In this document: piece by piece, positions 1-7,568 of the stretch
Position numbering within the stretch: position 1 is the first letter of the stretch
How the letters are laid out: each line of letters opens with the position of its first letter
Assembly: GCA_947169975.1 (NCBI GenBank)
Contig: CAMVRT010000013.1
Location: 1-64,000 of the forward strand
DNA length: 64,000 nucleotides
Direction: 5' to 3'
Origin: an uncultured Oscillospiraceae bacterium
GTDB lineage: Bacteria > Bacillota > Clostridia > Oscillospirales > Oscillospiraceae
Translations under genes and position numbers: made by a program
Notes under the pieces: model-generated
Databases searched by the model: none
What the model was told of the DNA's origin: nothing
The model's input: the letters and a program-made list of their open reading frames with translations, nothing else

Positions 1-55
1 AGCTTTTTCTGCTTGACTGGTGCTCTTTTTTACGCGTTATTTTGCAACGCGCCCT

Positions 56-220
56 CAGATTGTAGAGAAAGGTAATTGGCCGAAAGGCTACGACACGCAT
101 GGGGGATTGTGAAGGGGGAGGGGACTCCCCCTTCACGTGAAATCCGTGCAGATGCAGGAACATTTTTCAATGTTTCTGCATCTGCCGCTCAAGCTGTCGA
201 CACTTTGTCGACAGCTTGAG
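56..220 (+). repeat. Structured dispersed repeat, copy 1 (three-hairpin element)
   Basis: About 165 nt that recur on the opposite strand at 49801-49970. Three hairpins lie at 109-136 (11-bp stem), 148-185 (15-bp stem with one G-T pair) and 188-220 (15-bp perfect stem around GTCGACA/TGTCGAC). Positions 90-119 are identical between the copies, and the linker at 137-147 differs by one base. Stem bases differ in compensating pairs, for example 151/182 and 154/179 are G-C here and A-T in copy 2. No open frame is conserved between the copies. It could be a structured RNA, a REP-like palindromic element or a non-autonomous mobile element. I do not recognise the family. It sits directly upstream of a spore-protein gene. 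Confidence 0.85.
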
Positions 221-253
221 ACCCGCCTGTTTTTTGGACAGGCGGGTCTTTTT
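220..253 (+). terminator. Intrinsic terminator at the 3' end of repeat copy 1
   Basis: An 11-bp stem (GACCCGCCTGT / ACAGGCGGGTC) is followed by TTTTT. It begins at the last base of the third hairpin of the repeat, so a plus-strand transcript of the element would end here, before the SASP gene. Confidence 0.75.
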
Positions 254-364
254 GCGTAGAAATTACCAAAGTTTTTGCTGCATATGGGGACAAATCCGGG
301 AAAAGCTATGGTTGCGATACCCAACGAGCGTATTGCTCAAATGATTTGAAAGGAGATTACCATT

Positions 365-562
365 ATGTCCAGCAAGAATACCAATCGACTGAACGTTCCC
401 GAGGCCCGCAGCGCCATGGATAAGTTCAAGATGCAGGCTGCCAACGAGGTTGGCGTGAACCTGAAGGAAGGCTACAACGGCGACCTGACCTCCCGTGAGG
501 CCGGCTCCGTGGGCGGCCAGATGGTCAAGCGCATGATCGAGTCCTACGAGAAGAGCCTGTAA
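365..562 (+). CDS. Alpha/beta-type small acid-soluble spore protein (SASP)
   Basis: This 65-residue protein coats and protects DNA in the dormant spore and is degraded at germination. The diagnostic core is NEVGVNL at 27-33 followed by GDLTSREAGSVGGQMVKRMI at 39-58, which matches the conserved DNA-binding helices of the family. The ATG follows a strong AAAGGAG site. Family knowledge predicts forespore expression from a sigma-G promoter, but I could not assign one confidently. An oddity: the usual GPR protease site E-(I/F)-A-S-E reads Q24-A-A-N-E28, so the acidic residue before the scissile bond is glutamine. A terminator follows the stop. Confidence 0.93.
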   Translation: MSSKNTNRLNVPEARSAMDKFKMQAANEVGVNLKEGYNGDLTSREAGSVGGQMVKRMIESYEKSL

Positions 563-584
563 AATACACGGAGCTTTTTGACGA

Positions 585-616
585 AACAACCCGCCGCATC
601 CCCGGCGGGTTGTTTT
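585..616 (+). terminator. Terminator between SASP and the convergent gene
   Basis: A 12-bp perfect stem (AACAACCCGCCG / CGGCGGGTTGTT) with a short loop follows the SASP stop, then a brief T stretch. Because the left arm carries A residues it may also act on the converging minus-strand gene. Confidence 0.75.
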
Positions 617-632
617 AATGATCAAATAACGG

Positions 633-1061
633 TCAAAACGGCAACGCACCGCCCACCAGCAGCCAGATTCCCGCCAGCAGCAGCCGATCCGCCGGAGAAA
701 AGCCGCCCCACGCTGCGGGGAGAGAGAGCTCCTGCTCCTCCACGGTCCGGCCCGAATGATCCGCCAGCGCACGCTGCACGCACAGCAGGTCGCGCTTGCC
801 CATACTGGAGAGGGTCAGACTGCTGCGGCCGGAGAGCCCGTAGCTTACCACCTGCCCGGCCTGCCAGACGGGGGAGAACAGGTCCTCCGGCACAAGCAGC
901 GTATCGCTGCGCAGGGGACAGTCCGCCAGACGCATGGCCTCCGGCGCCGAGAGGGCACACAGATCCCAGCGCCTGTCCTCCGGAGATGCCGGGCGCCAGA
1001 TGACTTCCGACGGGAGAGCATCCACCATCTCCCGACCGCAAAAACAGACATATGCTGCCAT
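633..1061 (-). CDS. Hypothetical protein, about 142 aa, unknown function
   Basis: I do not recognise a named family. The sequence has a cysteine-containing start (MAAYVCFCGRE), a central stretch with the pattern VVSYGLSGRSSLTLSSMGKR around residues 70-90, and a hydrophobic tail (LLLAGIWLLVGGALPF) that could be one C-terminal membrane segment. The ATG at 1061 lies 8 nt after a GAGG site. A GTG three codons upstream is also in frame but abuts that site, so I prefer the ATG. The gene converges with the SASP gene and diverges from the DUF5662 gene. Codon use resembles its neighbours, which supports a real gene, but the function is open. Confidence 0.65.
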   Translation of the reverse strand: MAAYVCFCGREMVDALPSEVIWRPASPEDRRWDLCALSAPEAMRLADCPLRSDTLLVPEDLFSPVWQAGQVVSYGLSGRSSLTLSSMGKRDLLCVQRALADHSGRTVEEQELSLPAAWGGFSPADRLLLAGIWLLVGGALPF

Positions 1062-1108
1062 TTTTTTCACCTCGCCCCTTATTTTTCTCTCCGGGTCGCA
1101 ATTTTATA

Positions 1109-1137
1109 CTGTGCATCCGGCGGAACTGTGGTATAAT
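1109..1137 (+). promoter_or_regulatory. Sigma-A-type promoter for the DUF5662 gene
   Basis: TATAAT at 1132-1137 is preceded by TGG (extended -10) and by CTGTGC at 1109-1114 with a 17-bp spacer. Start of transcription is expected near 1144, about 30 nt before the ATG. Confidence 0.6.
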
Positions 1138-1174
1138 ACATCAAACAATCATCACCACCGAAGGGGGAAAAGCC

Positions 1175-1717
1175 ATGCACGTCAGGGAACACTGGAATAC
1201 CGTCCGGCACCACCGCGCACTGGTGCGCCGCTACTGTATGAAGCTGGGCCTTGTGTGGCAGGGCCTGACCCACGATCTGTCCAAATACGCCCCGGTGGAG
1301 TTCTGGCGGGGCGCCAAATACTACCAGGGCTACCGCTCCCCCAACGACGAGGAGCGCAAGGAGACGGGGCTCAGCCTGGCCTGGCTCCACCACAAGGGAC
1401 GCAACCGCCACCATTTCGAGTACTGGATCGACTACCGCATCGGGGAGGACGGCAAGGTGTTCATGGGCGGGTGCAAGATGCCCAAGAAGTACGTGGCGGA
1501 AATGTTCTGTGACCGGATTGCCGCCTGCCGGGTCTATCAGGGCGACAAATATACCGACGCCTCGCCCTACGACTACTATCAAAAGAGCAAAGGCCATATC
1601 TGGATCCACCCGGAAACCAGCGACCTGCTGGATCGCTGGCTGCTGCTACTCAAGGAGCAGGGGGAGGCCATCGCCTTTGCCCACATCCGCCTGGAGCTGA
1701 AGGACGATAAATACTGA
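1175..1717 (+). CDS. DUF5662 family protein
   Basis: A 180-residue protein of the DUF5662 family, found in Firmicutes and phages, without an established function. Conserved pieces are HWNTVRHHRALV near the N-terminus, LTHDLSKYAPVEFW around residues 27-40 and a His-rich stretch (WLHHKGRNRHHFEYW) around 67-82. The THD pattern recalls HD-type metal sites, which is an inference only. The ATG at 1175 follows GAAGGGGG. Longer in-frame extensions upstream run through the promoter and were rejected. It appears to be a single-gene unit. Confidence 0.8.
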   Translation: MHVREHWNTVRHHRALVRRYCMKLGLVWQGLTHDLSKYAPVEFWRGAKYYQGYRSPNDEERKETGLSLAWLHHKGRNRHHFEYWIDYRIGEDGKVFMGGCKMPKKYVAEMFCDRIAACRVYQGDKYTDASPYDYYQKSKGHIWIHPETSDLLDRWLLLLKEQGEAIAFAHIRLELKDDKY

Positions 1718-1831
1718 TTACACAAAGCAAATTCCAATTCATCCGCCGGTTTTGGTTACATTTTTCTTGATTTTCTTTCCGTCCCGTTATAAAATATCGG
1801 TTGACATTTTTCGGAGAGGGCTATTGAAACG

Positions 1832-2719
1832 ATGAGCAATCCCTATAAAACCCGCAAAGGCGGCGCAACCGTGACGGTATTCGTGCCCTACGACTGCCAG
1901 AACAACTGCCCCTTCTGCATCAATAAACGCGAATATGCCGACTGCACCGGCTTCAGCCTCGACGCCATTATTGAGAGCATCCGCACCATGGACGAAATCA
2001 CGCCCTACTGCGACTTCGTCTTTACCGGCGGCGAGCCCCTGGCCAATCTGGATGCCCTGCAGCAGATGCTGGACGTGATCCCCACCACCCACAAGGTGTA
2101 TATCAACACCACCTTCCCCGTGCAGGCCCACACGACTTTGGATGAAATGCTGGCCTTTACGGAGCGGAACCGGGACAAGATCACCTGCATGAACATCTCC
2201 CGCCACCTGCAGAAGTACGTGGAGGAGTCGCCGGACGAGGTCATCGCCCGCATCGCCTGCCCCACCCGGATCAACTGCGTGCTCTACAAGCATTATCCGG
2301 CCCACAAGCTGCCGGAGTACGTGGAGCGCTTTTTGAAGTACGGCATCCCCGTTCAGTTCCGGTACGACTACACTGAGACCACGCCGGACAACCTGTACGA
2401 GGAGGAGAACGACCGCATATTGCAGGATCTGCGCAGCATGTTCACCTACAAGGGACTGGATGGCTGCCGCATGCGCAACGGCTTCCACTTCGCCTACAAG
2501 GGCCTGCACATGACCTACCACAAGACCCTGCCCTACTCCACCATCGTGGAGACCGACGAGAACGGCGTCACCTACGACATCCTGTACGATATTGTCATCA
2601 AGCAGAACGGCGAGATCCACTCCGACTGGACCGGCGTCCCCCTGGACGTGGAGGCCTACCGGAACGTGGTGTTCGAGCCCTACGATCTCCACGTCATCAA
2701 CGGAACCGTGGACTTTTGA
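1832..2719 (+). CDS. Radical SAM protein of unknown substrate
   Basis: A 295-residue radical S-adenosylmethionine enzyme. The cluster-binding motif C-X3-C-X2-C is in YDCQNNCPFC at about residues 26-34, and the SAM-contacting GGEPL is at about 66-70. The C-terminal third lacks a Cys-rich SPASM/twitch pattern, so only one Fe-S cluster is expected. The ATG follows a GGAGAGG site with about 12 nt spacing. A TATAAA box at 1788-1793 may be its promoter. No partner enzyme or precursor peptide gene lies beside it, and a MITE follows directly, so the substrate cannot be guessed from context. Confidence 0.88.
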   Translation: MSNPYKTRKGGATVTVFVPYDCQNNCPFCINKREYADCTGFSLDAIIESIRTMDEITPYCDFVFTGGEPLANLDALQQMLDVIPTTHKVYINTTFPVQAHTTLDEMLAFTERNRDKITCMNISRHLQKYVEESPDEVIARIACPTRINCVLYKHYPAHKLPEYVERFLKYGIPVQFRYDYTETTPDNLYEEENDRILQDLRSMFTYKGLDGCRMRNGFHFAYKGLHMTYHKTLPYSTIVETDENGVTYDILYDIVIKQNGEIHSDWTGVPLDVEAYRNVVFEPYDLHVINGTVDF

Positions 2720-2739
2720 CAGCATCAAGAGAATCGTTC

Positions 2740-2955
2740 AAGGGGCTGTTGCAAAATACAAGTCAACCTGTCATTCCCACAGAAAATGCCGCCCAAAAGG
2801 CGGCATTTTCTGTGGGAATCCGTCCTTTCGAACGGGAATTACGGATTGCCACGGCCCCATTGGGGCCTCACAAAAACTGAGCGTCCAAATCCCTGATTTG
2901 GCAACGCGAAGGATTCCTGAGGATGACAGAAACGGCTATTTTGCAACAGTCCCTT
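2740..2955. mobile_element. MITE-like element with 19-bp terminal inverted repeats
   Basis: The ends AAGGGGCTGTTGCAAAATA (2740-2758) and the reverse complement at 2937-2955 match at 18 of 19 positions. Inside is a perfect 21-bp stem hairpin at 2773-2819. The 216-bp unit has no credible gene and lies between the radical SAM stop and the promoter region of the DUF4358 gene. A clean target-site duplication was not seen. This looks like a non-autonomous transposon remnant. The rest of the gap, 2956-3164, shows no gene. Confidence 0.8.
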
Positions 2956-3164
2956 TTCTGCTGCGGAGGATCGAATAACAGAACGATTCTTTCATAAAAC
3001 TGTAACCGAATTGTAGTGCAAAGCGGCAACGAGAAGAGTACAGTATCAAATTGGTTTCGGGAGATTGATTTCACCGCCATCGGACCAAAAGGCATTTCCC
3101 TGCGTGGAGCCCGCCCGGGGGTAGATGACTTCTCTCAATAATATCAAACCAGGAGGTTAAGAAA

Positions 3165-3695
3165 ATGAAACACAACAAGACACTTATCTGGGTCGTCATG
3201 GCGCTGATGATCGCCTCTCTGCTGACCGGCTGCGGCAAGGCCAATCCCGCCAAGGAGCCCGGGCAGCCCCAGGAGCAGGAGCAGCCCCAGGAGCCTGTTG
3301 ACATTGAAGCTCTCTATGAACAGGGTATGGCTACTATTGCCAAGAACGCCGGCGAGGAGCTGGTGCTGTTCCCGGAGGAGGAGCCTGAGTTCATCAACGA
3401 GCTGTTCCCCGGGATCATGGATATTGAGATGACCCAGTATAAATTTGCCCTGTCCCCTGTGACCAACGGCCCTGTGGAGGTGGATATTGTTGAGGTGAAG
3501 AACCACGACGATGTGCAGAAGGTCATGGACATCTTCCAGGCCCGCGTGGACAGCCTGTCTGAAGACGACACATATCCCGAAAATGCCGCCGCGTGGAAGA
3601 ACAATTCCCGCATCACCAGCCGCGGCAATCTCGTCATCCTCGCCGTGCTGATGGACTACTGGGGCGACATTCCCGCCGAGTTCATCCTCGACTGA
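3165..3695 (+). CDS. DUF4358 lipoprotein
   Basis: A 176-residue secreted lipoprotein. A hydrophobic signal sequence ends in the lipobox LLTGC with the lipidated Cys at 23, then a Pro/Gln/Glu linker (about 28-48) and a globular domain with LSPVTNGPVEVDIVEVKNHDDV around 102-123, characteristic of DUF4358. The ATG follows AGGAGGT. In clostridia this family is often found next to DltB/AlgI-like acyltransferases, as here, so it probably acts outside the membrane with the next two genes. That role is inferred from context only. Confidence 0.85.
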   Translation: MKHNKTLIWVVMALMIASLLTGCGKANPAKEPGQPQEQEQPQEPVDIEALYEQGMATIAKNAGEELVLFPEEEPEFINELFPGIMDIEMTQYKFALSPVTNGPVEVDIVEVKNHDDVQKVMDIFQARVDSLSEDDTYPENAAAWKNNSRITSRGNLVILAVLMDYWGDIPAEFILD

Positions 3696-3708
3696 CAGAC
3701 CTCTCCGG

Positions 3709-3760
3709 AAGGAGATAACGATGATCCCATAAACGGGCGGCTTCTGCCGCCCGTTGGAGG
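3709..3760 (+). promoter_or_regulatory. Leader minigene and hairpin before the MBOAT gene
   Basis: A strong ribosome site (AAGGAGATAACG, 3709-3720) precedes a three-codon frame ATG ATC CCA TAA (3721-3732). The stop overlaps a 9-bp hairpin, AACGGGCGG / CCGCCCGTT at 3732-3755, which abuts the GGAGG site (3756-3760) of the next gene. This could couple or tune translation, or be a remnant of an eroded gene start. Confidence 0.5.
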
Positions 3761-3765
3761 TTTAT

Positions 3766-5163
3766 ATGGTATTCTCAACTCCGATCTTTCTGTTTGCTTT
3801 CCTGCCGGCTGTTCTGCTGGTGTACTATCTGACGCCGCTTCGCTGGCGAAACGGCGTGCTCTTTCTTGCTTCCCTGCTGTTCTACTTCTGGGGGGAGCGG
3901 AACTACACGATCATCATGATAGCTTCCACTGTGGTGGACTATACCCACGGCATGCTGGTGGACCGGTTCAAGCGCGCAGGAAAGATGAATGCCGCCCGGC
4001 TGGCCGTGGCGTCATCCATGTTTTTCAACCTGGGGATCCTGTTCTTTTTCAAGTACTGGGATCTGCTGGCGCTGACGCTGCAGAGTCTGGGCCTGCGTTT
4101 CGTGCCCGTGCTGGGCATCCATCTGCCCATCGGCATCTCCTTCTACACCTTCCAGACCATGAGCTACACGGTGGACGTCTACCGGGGTGACGCTGAGGTC
4201 CAGCGCAATCCCATCACCTTCGGCACTTTTGTCACCCTGTTTCCCCAGCTCATCGCCGGCCCTATCATCAAATACCGGGAGCTGGGCGATCAACTGAACC
4301 GACGCACCTATACGTTGGATCGGTTTGCCGCAGGTGTGGAGCGCTTTGTCATCGGCCTTGCCAAAAAACTGCTGCTTGCCAACAACTTCGGCCAGCTCTG
4401 GGATCTGTACAAGGCTTCCTCCGCGTTGAGCGTGGGCGGCGCGTGGCTGGGCGTACTGGCCTTCTCCCTGCAGATCTACTTTGACTTCTCCGGCTATTCC
4501 GATATGGCCATCGGTCTGGGGCGGATGCTTGGGTTTGAGTTCCCGGAGAACTTCCGGTATCCGTACATCGCCCGCTCCATCACGGACTTCTGGCACCGCT
4601 GGCATATTTCGCTGTCCTCCTGGTTCCGGGAGTATCTGTATATCCCTCTCGGCGGAAATCGCTGCGCCAAATGGAAGTGGGTGCGAAATCTGTTCCTGGT
4701 CTGGGCTGCCACGGGCTTCTGGCATGGGGCCAGCTGGAACTATCTGCTCTGGGGCCTGTACTACTTCGTGTGGCTGCTGGCGGAAAAGTTGTTTCTCGGC
4801 AAGCTGCTGGACAAGCTGCCGGGGATCGTCCGGCGGCTGTACGTCATCGTCATATTGCTGGTGGGCTGGGCTATCTTCGCCCTGGAGGACTTCGGCCAGC
4901 TGGGCAGCTATCTGGCCGTCATGTTCGGCCTGAGCGGCGCATCGCTCTGGGACAGCGGCGTGACCTATCAGCTCCTCAGCTTCCTGCCCATGCTTCTGGT
5001 GGGCATCTTTGCCTCCACGCCCGCTGCCGCGGAGCTGTTCGGCAAACTGCCGGAGAAGGGCAGAAACCTCATCAAGCCTGTTCTGCTGGCGCTTGGCCTG
5101 ATTCTCTGCACAGCCTATCTGGTGGCGGGTACATACAATCCGTTCCTGTATTTCCGGTTTTAG
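3766..5163 (+). CDS. MBOAT family O-acyltransferase (AlgI/DltB-like)
   Basis: A 465-residue polytopic membrane protein that would move acyl groups across the membrane for transfer to an extracytoplasmic polymer. It shows the family core FWHRWHISLSSWFREYLYIP (about 273-292) and the later GFWHGASWNYLLWG (about 316-329) with the presumed catalytic histidine. Many hydrophobic segments span the length, which is normal for AlgI-type proteins. The ATG at 3766 is 5 nt after GGAGG; an upstream TTG at 3754 lies inside the hairpin and was rejected. It forms one transcription unit with the DUF4358 lipoprotein and the DHHW protein. The acceptor polymer is unknown. Confidence 0.93.
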   Translation: MVFSTPIFLFAFLPAVLLVYYLTPLRWRNGVLFLASLLFYFWGERNYTIIMIASTVVDYTHGMLVDRFKRAGKMNAARLAVASSMFFNLGILFFFKYWDLLALTLQSLGLRFVPVLGIHLPIGISFYTFQTMSYTVDVYRGDAEVQRNPITFGTFVTLFPQLIAGPIIKYRELGDQLNRRTYTLDRFAAGVERFVIGLAKKLLLANNFGQLWDLYKASSALSVGGAWLGVLAFSLQIYFDFSGYSDMAIGLGRMLGFEFPENFRYPYIARSITDFWHRWHISLSSWFREYLYIPLGGNRCAKWKWVRNLFLVWAATGFWHGASWNYLLWGLYYFVWLLAEKLFLGKLLDKLPGIVRRLYVIVILLVGWAIFALEDFGQLGSYLAVMFGLSGASLWDSGVTYQLLSFLPMLLVGIFASTPAAAELFGKLPEKGRNLIKPVLLALGLILCTAYLVAGTYNPFLYFRF

Positions 5164-5175
5164 GAGGATGCACGT

Positions 5176-6300
5176 ATGGAAAAACTGAAACAAACCGGCT
5201 CCGCGGTCACTGCGGCCATGTTCTGCCTGTTTTTGTGCGCCATGGCGGGGCTGACCTTTTTGCTTCCCAAGAGAACATTCTCCCAGCAGGAGAACAGGAA
5301 TCTGGCCCTGCCGCCCAAGCTGACCGTTCAGACCATCTCCAACGGCCGATTTATGAAGGACGCGGAGAGCTGGATCTCGGATCATGTGGTCCTGCGGGAT
5401 CAGTGGGTGCAGCTGAAGGCGGTCTCCGAATGGATCAGCGGCAAACGGGAAAACAACGGCGTATTTTTCTGCGAGAAGGATACGCTGATCAAGCGGGTGG
5501 AGGAACCCGATGCCGTACAGGCGGAAAAAAACATAGGCGCCGTCCGGGGATTCCCCGCCAAGGTGGACGGCACCGTGTACTTCGGACTGATCCCCACGGC
5601 GGCCTCGGTCTGGGCGGATCGGCTCCCTGCGGGGGCGCCGACGCTGGACGAGGAGGCGTGGATCGAGAAGCTGTACGATCAGTTCCCGGGAACGACGGTG
5701 GATATTGCCGGTGCGCTGAACGGCCACCGGGATGAGGACGTATTCTACCGCACGGACCACCATTGGACGACACGGGGAGCGCGCTACGCCGCTGACGCCA
5801 TTCTGGAGGCCATGGGTCTGCCTGCCCTGCGGGAGGAGGAACTGGAGACCAAGGTGGTGTCCGACGACTTTTACGGCACCGTCTACTCCCGATCCGGCGC
5901 GTGGTGGGTCCATCCGGACAAGATCGAGACCATGGTGTCCCCGGAGGGAACGGACGTGACCTCCAACTTCCGCGGCAAGGATGAGGAGGGCTCCCTCTAC
6001 GTTTCCTCCTGGCTGAATGAAAAGAACAAATATGCCTATTTCCTCGGCGGCAATCAGCCTGTCTGCGTCATCCGCACCCAGAACGATGGACCGAAGATCC
6101 TTCTGGTACGGGACTCTTATTCCGACAGTCTTGCCCCGTTCCTGAGCCTCCGATTCTCGGAGATTCATCTGATCGATCTGCGTTACTACCGTCTCGCCAT
6201 ACCTGCGTATATGAAGGAGCATGATATCGATTCGGTATTGGTGCTGTACGGCCTGTCATCCTTCCTGGAGGATTCGAACCTCTATCTGCTCAAGCGCTGA
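5176..6300 (+). CDS. DHHW family protein (AlgJ/AlgX-like acyl-transfer partner)
   Basis: A 374-residue protein with an N-terminal signal-anchor (about 8-30) and an extracytoplasmic domain. The signature YRTDHHWTTRGA lies at about 190-201, and a Ser-containing block LLVRDSYSDSLAPFL at about 311-325 fits the SGNH-like catalytic site of AlgJ/AlgX relatives. These proteins receive the acyl group from the MBOAT partner and place it on a polysaccharide. It starts 12 nt after the MBOAT stop behind AGGAGG, so the two are translated together. Family assignment is firm; the substrate is not known. Confidence 0.9.
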   Translation: MEKLKQTGSAVTAAMFCLFLCAMAGLTFLLPKRTFSQQENRNLALPPKLTVQTISNGRFMKDAESWISDHVVLRDQWVQLKAVSEWISGKRENNGVFFCEKDTLIKRVEEPDAVQAEKNIGAVRGFPAKVDGTVYFGLIPTAASVWADRLPAGAPTLDEEAWIEKLYDQFPGTTVDIAGALNGHRDEDVFYRTDHHWTTRGARYAADAILEAMGLPALREEELETKVVSDDFYGTVYSRSGAWWVHPDKIETMVSPEGTDVTSNFRGKDEEGSLYVSSWLNEKNKYAYFLGGNQPVCVIRTQNDGPKILLVRDSYSDSLAPFLSLRFSEIHLIDLRYYRLAIPAYMKEHDIDSVLVLYGLSSFLEDSNLYLLKR

Positions 6301-6320
6301 CAGGCGTCACTGAAAGAATG

Positions 6321-6374
6321 AACCGCCCTGCGGGAGCGTGCGCTGAAGAAGCGGCCTCCGCAGGGCGGTTTTTT
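6321..6374 (+). terminator. Terminator after the acyltransferase cassette
   Basis: A 13-bp stem (AACCGCCCTGCGG / CCGCAGGGCGGTT) encloses a 24-nt loop and ends in a run of six T. It separates the cassette from the convergent luxS gene. Confidence 0.85.
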
Positions 6375-6396
6375 ATATATTTATGGATCGGTGCGT

Positions 6397-6864
6397 TCAG
6401 GCCTCGGGATAGGCCAGATCGGCCTCCGTCCAGTCCCGAATCAGCCGGGCGTACCAGGCGCAGCAGGCCTTGCCCAGGTTCAGATCCAGATTGCGGTAGT
6501 TGCCGCATTCGGCGGCGCTCTGACCGGGCATGGGACCGGGATAGACGGCGGCGGCATCAAAGCAGCGGCGCAGCAGGCCGATGGCTTGGGCACAGGTGAG
6601 CTGTGAGCCGTCAAAGAGGAAGTAGAAGCCCGTCTGGCAGCCCATGGGGCCGAAGTAGATCACGGCGTCCTTTTCCGGGCTGTTGCGCAGAAGGGTGGCC
6701 ATGAGATGCTCCACAGAGTGCATCTGGGCATTGGTCAGCAGATCCCCGGTGTTGGGGCGCTTGAAGCGCAGATCAAAGGTGACCACGCTGCCGTCCCGGC
6801 GGCTCAGGTACAGCCCCGGCACCAGTACGTTGTGATCCACGGTAAAGCTGGCGATCCGTTCCAT
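6397..6864 (-). CDS. luxS: S-ribosylhomocysteine lyase
   Basis: LuxS splits S-ribosylhomocysteine into homocysteine and DPD, the precursor of autoinducer-2. The 155-residue length is typical. The metal site is visible as HSVEH (H49, H53) with C120 in ECGNYR, and the catalytic Cys is C76 in MGCQTG. The gene starts one base after the mtnN stop, so the enzyme that makes its substrate is translated just ahead of it. Together they form the two-step SAH detoxification and methyl-cycle route. Nothing is missing from the active site. Confidence 0.97.
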   Translation of the reverse strand: MERIASFTVDHNVLVPGLYLSRRDGSVVTFDLRFKRPNTGDLLTNAQMHSVEHLMATLLRNSPEKDAVIYFGPMGCQTGFYFLFDGSQLTCAQAIGLLRRCFDAAAVYPGPMPGQSAAECGNYRNLDLNLGKACCAWYARLIRDWTEADLAYPEA

Positions 6865-6865
6865 A

Positions 6866-7543
6866 TCAGCCCTCCAGTCTGTCGATAAAGTCCATCACCA
6901 CGGCGTCCAGCTTCTCCATGGCGGCGGGGAAGTTGAAGTTGAAGTCGTTGTCGCCGAAGAGACAGTCGGACACGGACTTGACGGCCATAAAGGGCACCTC
7001 GTTGCGCAGGCACACATGGGCTACGGCGCCGCCCTCCATCTCGCACAGCAGGGGGTGGAACTTCTCGGCAATGTGGCGGGCCCGGGGCGTGTCGGTGGCG
7101 AACCAGTCGCCGGTGGCCACCAGACCGGTGCGGTAGGGGTGGCCGGTGGCGTCCATGGCAGCCTTGGCCCTCTCCAGGTCGGAGGTGGGGAAGACGGTGC
7201 GGTGGACGGTGGCCACGAAGCCCTCATACTCCGGGCCGTCGATGGCGCTGGTGTCAAAGTCGTGCTGGCAGAAGCCCTCGGCCAGCACCAGCGTACCGAT
7301 GGGCACGTTTTCAAAGCAGCCCGCCACGCCCACGTTGATAATGAGGTCGGGGTGATAGAGGTTGATGAGCAGCTGGGTGGACATGGCGGCGTTCACCTTG
7401 CCCACGCCGCCGCAGCAGGCGATCACATTGGGGCGGATGCGGTAGAACTCCACCCCCGCCACCGACTGCAGCAGGGGCGTTTCGTCGCCCCGGAGCATGC
7501 TGGCGATCTCGGCGCGCATGGCGTACATCAAGGCAATGTTCAT
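6866..7543 (-). CDS. mtnN: 5'-methylthioadenosine/S-adenosylhomocysteine nucleosidase
   Basis: The 225-residue enzyme removes adenine from SAH and methylthioadenosine. Key residues line up with the family: E12 near the N-terminus, the GVAGC loop (72-76), CEMEGGAVAHVC (167-178) with catalytic E170, and D193 in SVSDCL. It is the middle gene of a minus-strand operon: radical SAM, mtnN, luxS, with gaps of 25 and 1 nt. A GGAGAGT site precedes the ATG. Confidence 0.96.
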   Translation of the reverse strand: MNIALMYAMRAEIASMLRGDETPLLQSVAGVEFYRIRPNVIACCGGVGKVNAAMSTQLLINLYHPDLIINVGVAGCFENVPIGTLVLAEGFCQHDFDTSAIDGPEYEGFVATVHRTVFPTSDLERAKAAMDATGHPYRTGLVATGDWFATDTPRARHIAEKFHPLLCEMEGGAVAHVCLRNEVPFMAVKSVSDCLFGDNDFNFNFPAAMEKLDAVVMDFIDRLEG

Positions 7544-7568
7544 GGATACTCTCCTTTATGATATGAAT

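Noticed and set aside
133-324. Minus-strand 63-residue frame in repeat copy 1
   Set aside because: The frame is not kept in copy 2 and covers only hairpin stems.
2592-2978. A 128-residue plus-strand frame across the end of the radical SAM gene and the MITE
   Set aside because: It runs through the hairpin and terminal repeats of the MITE and has no ribosome site.
4012-6222. A 736-residue open frame on the minus strand
   Set aside because: It mirrors the MBOAT and DHHW genes and has no ribosome site or recognisable domain.
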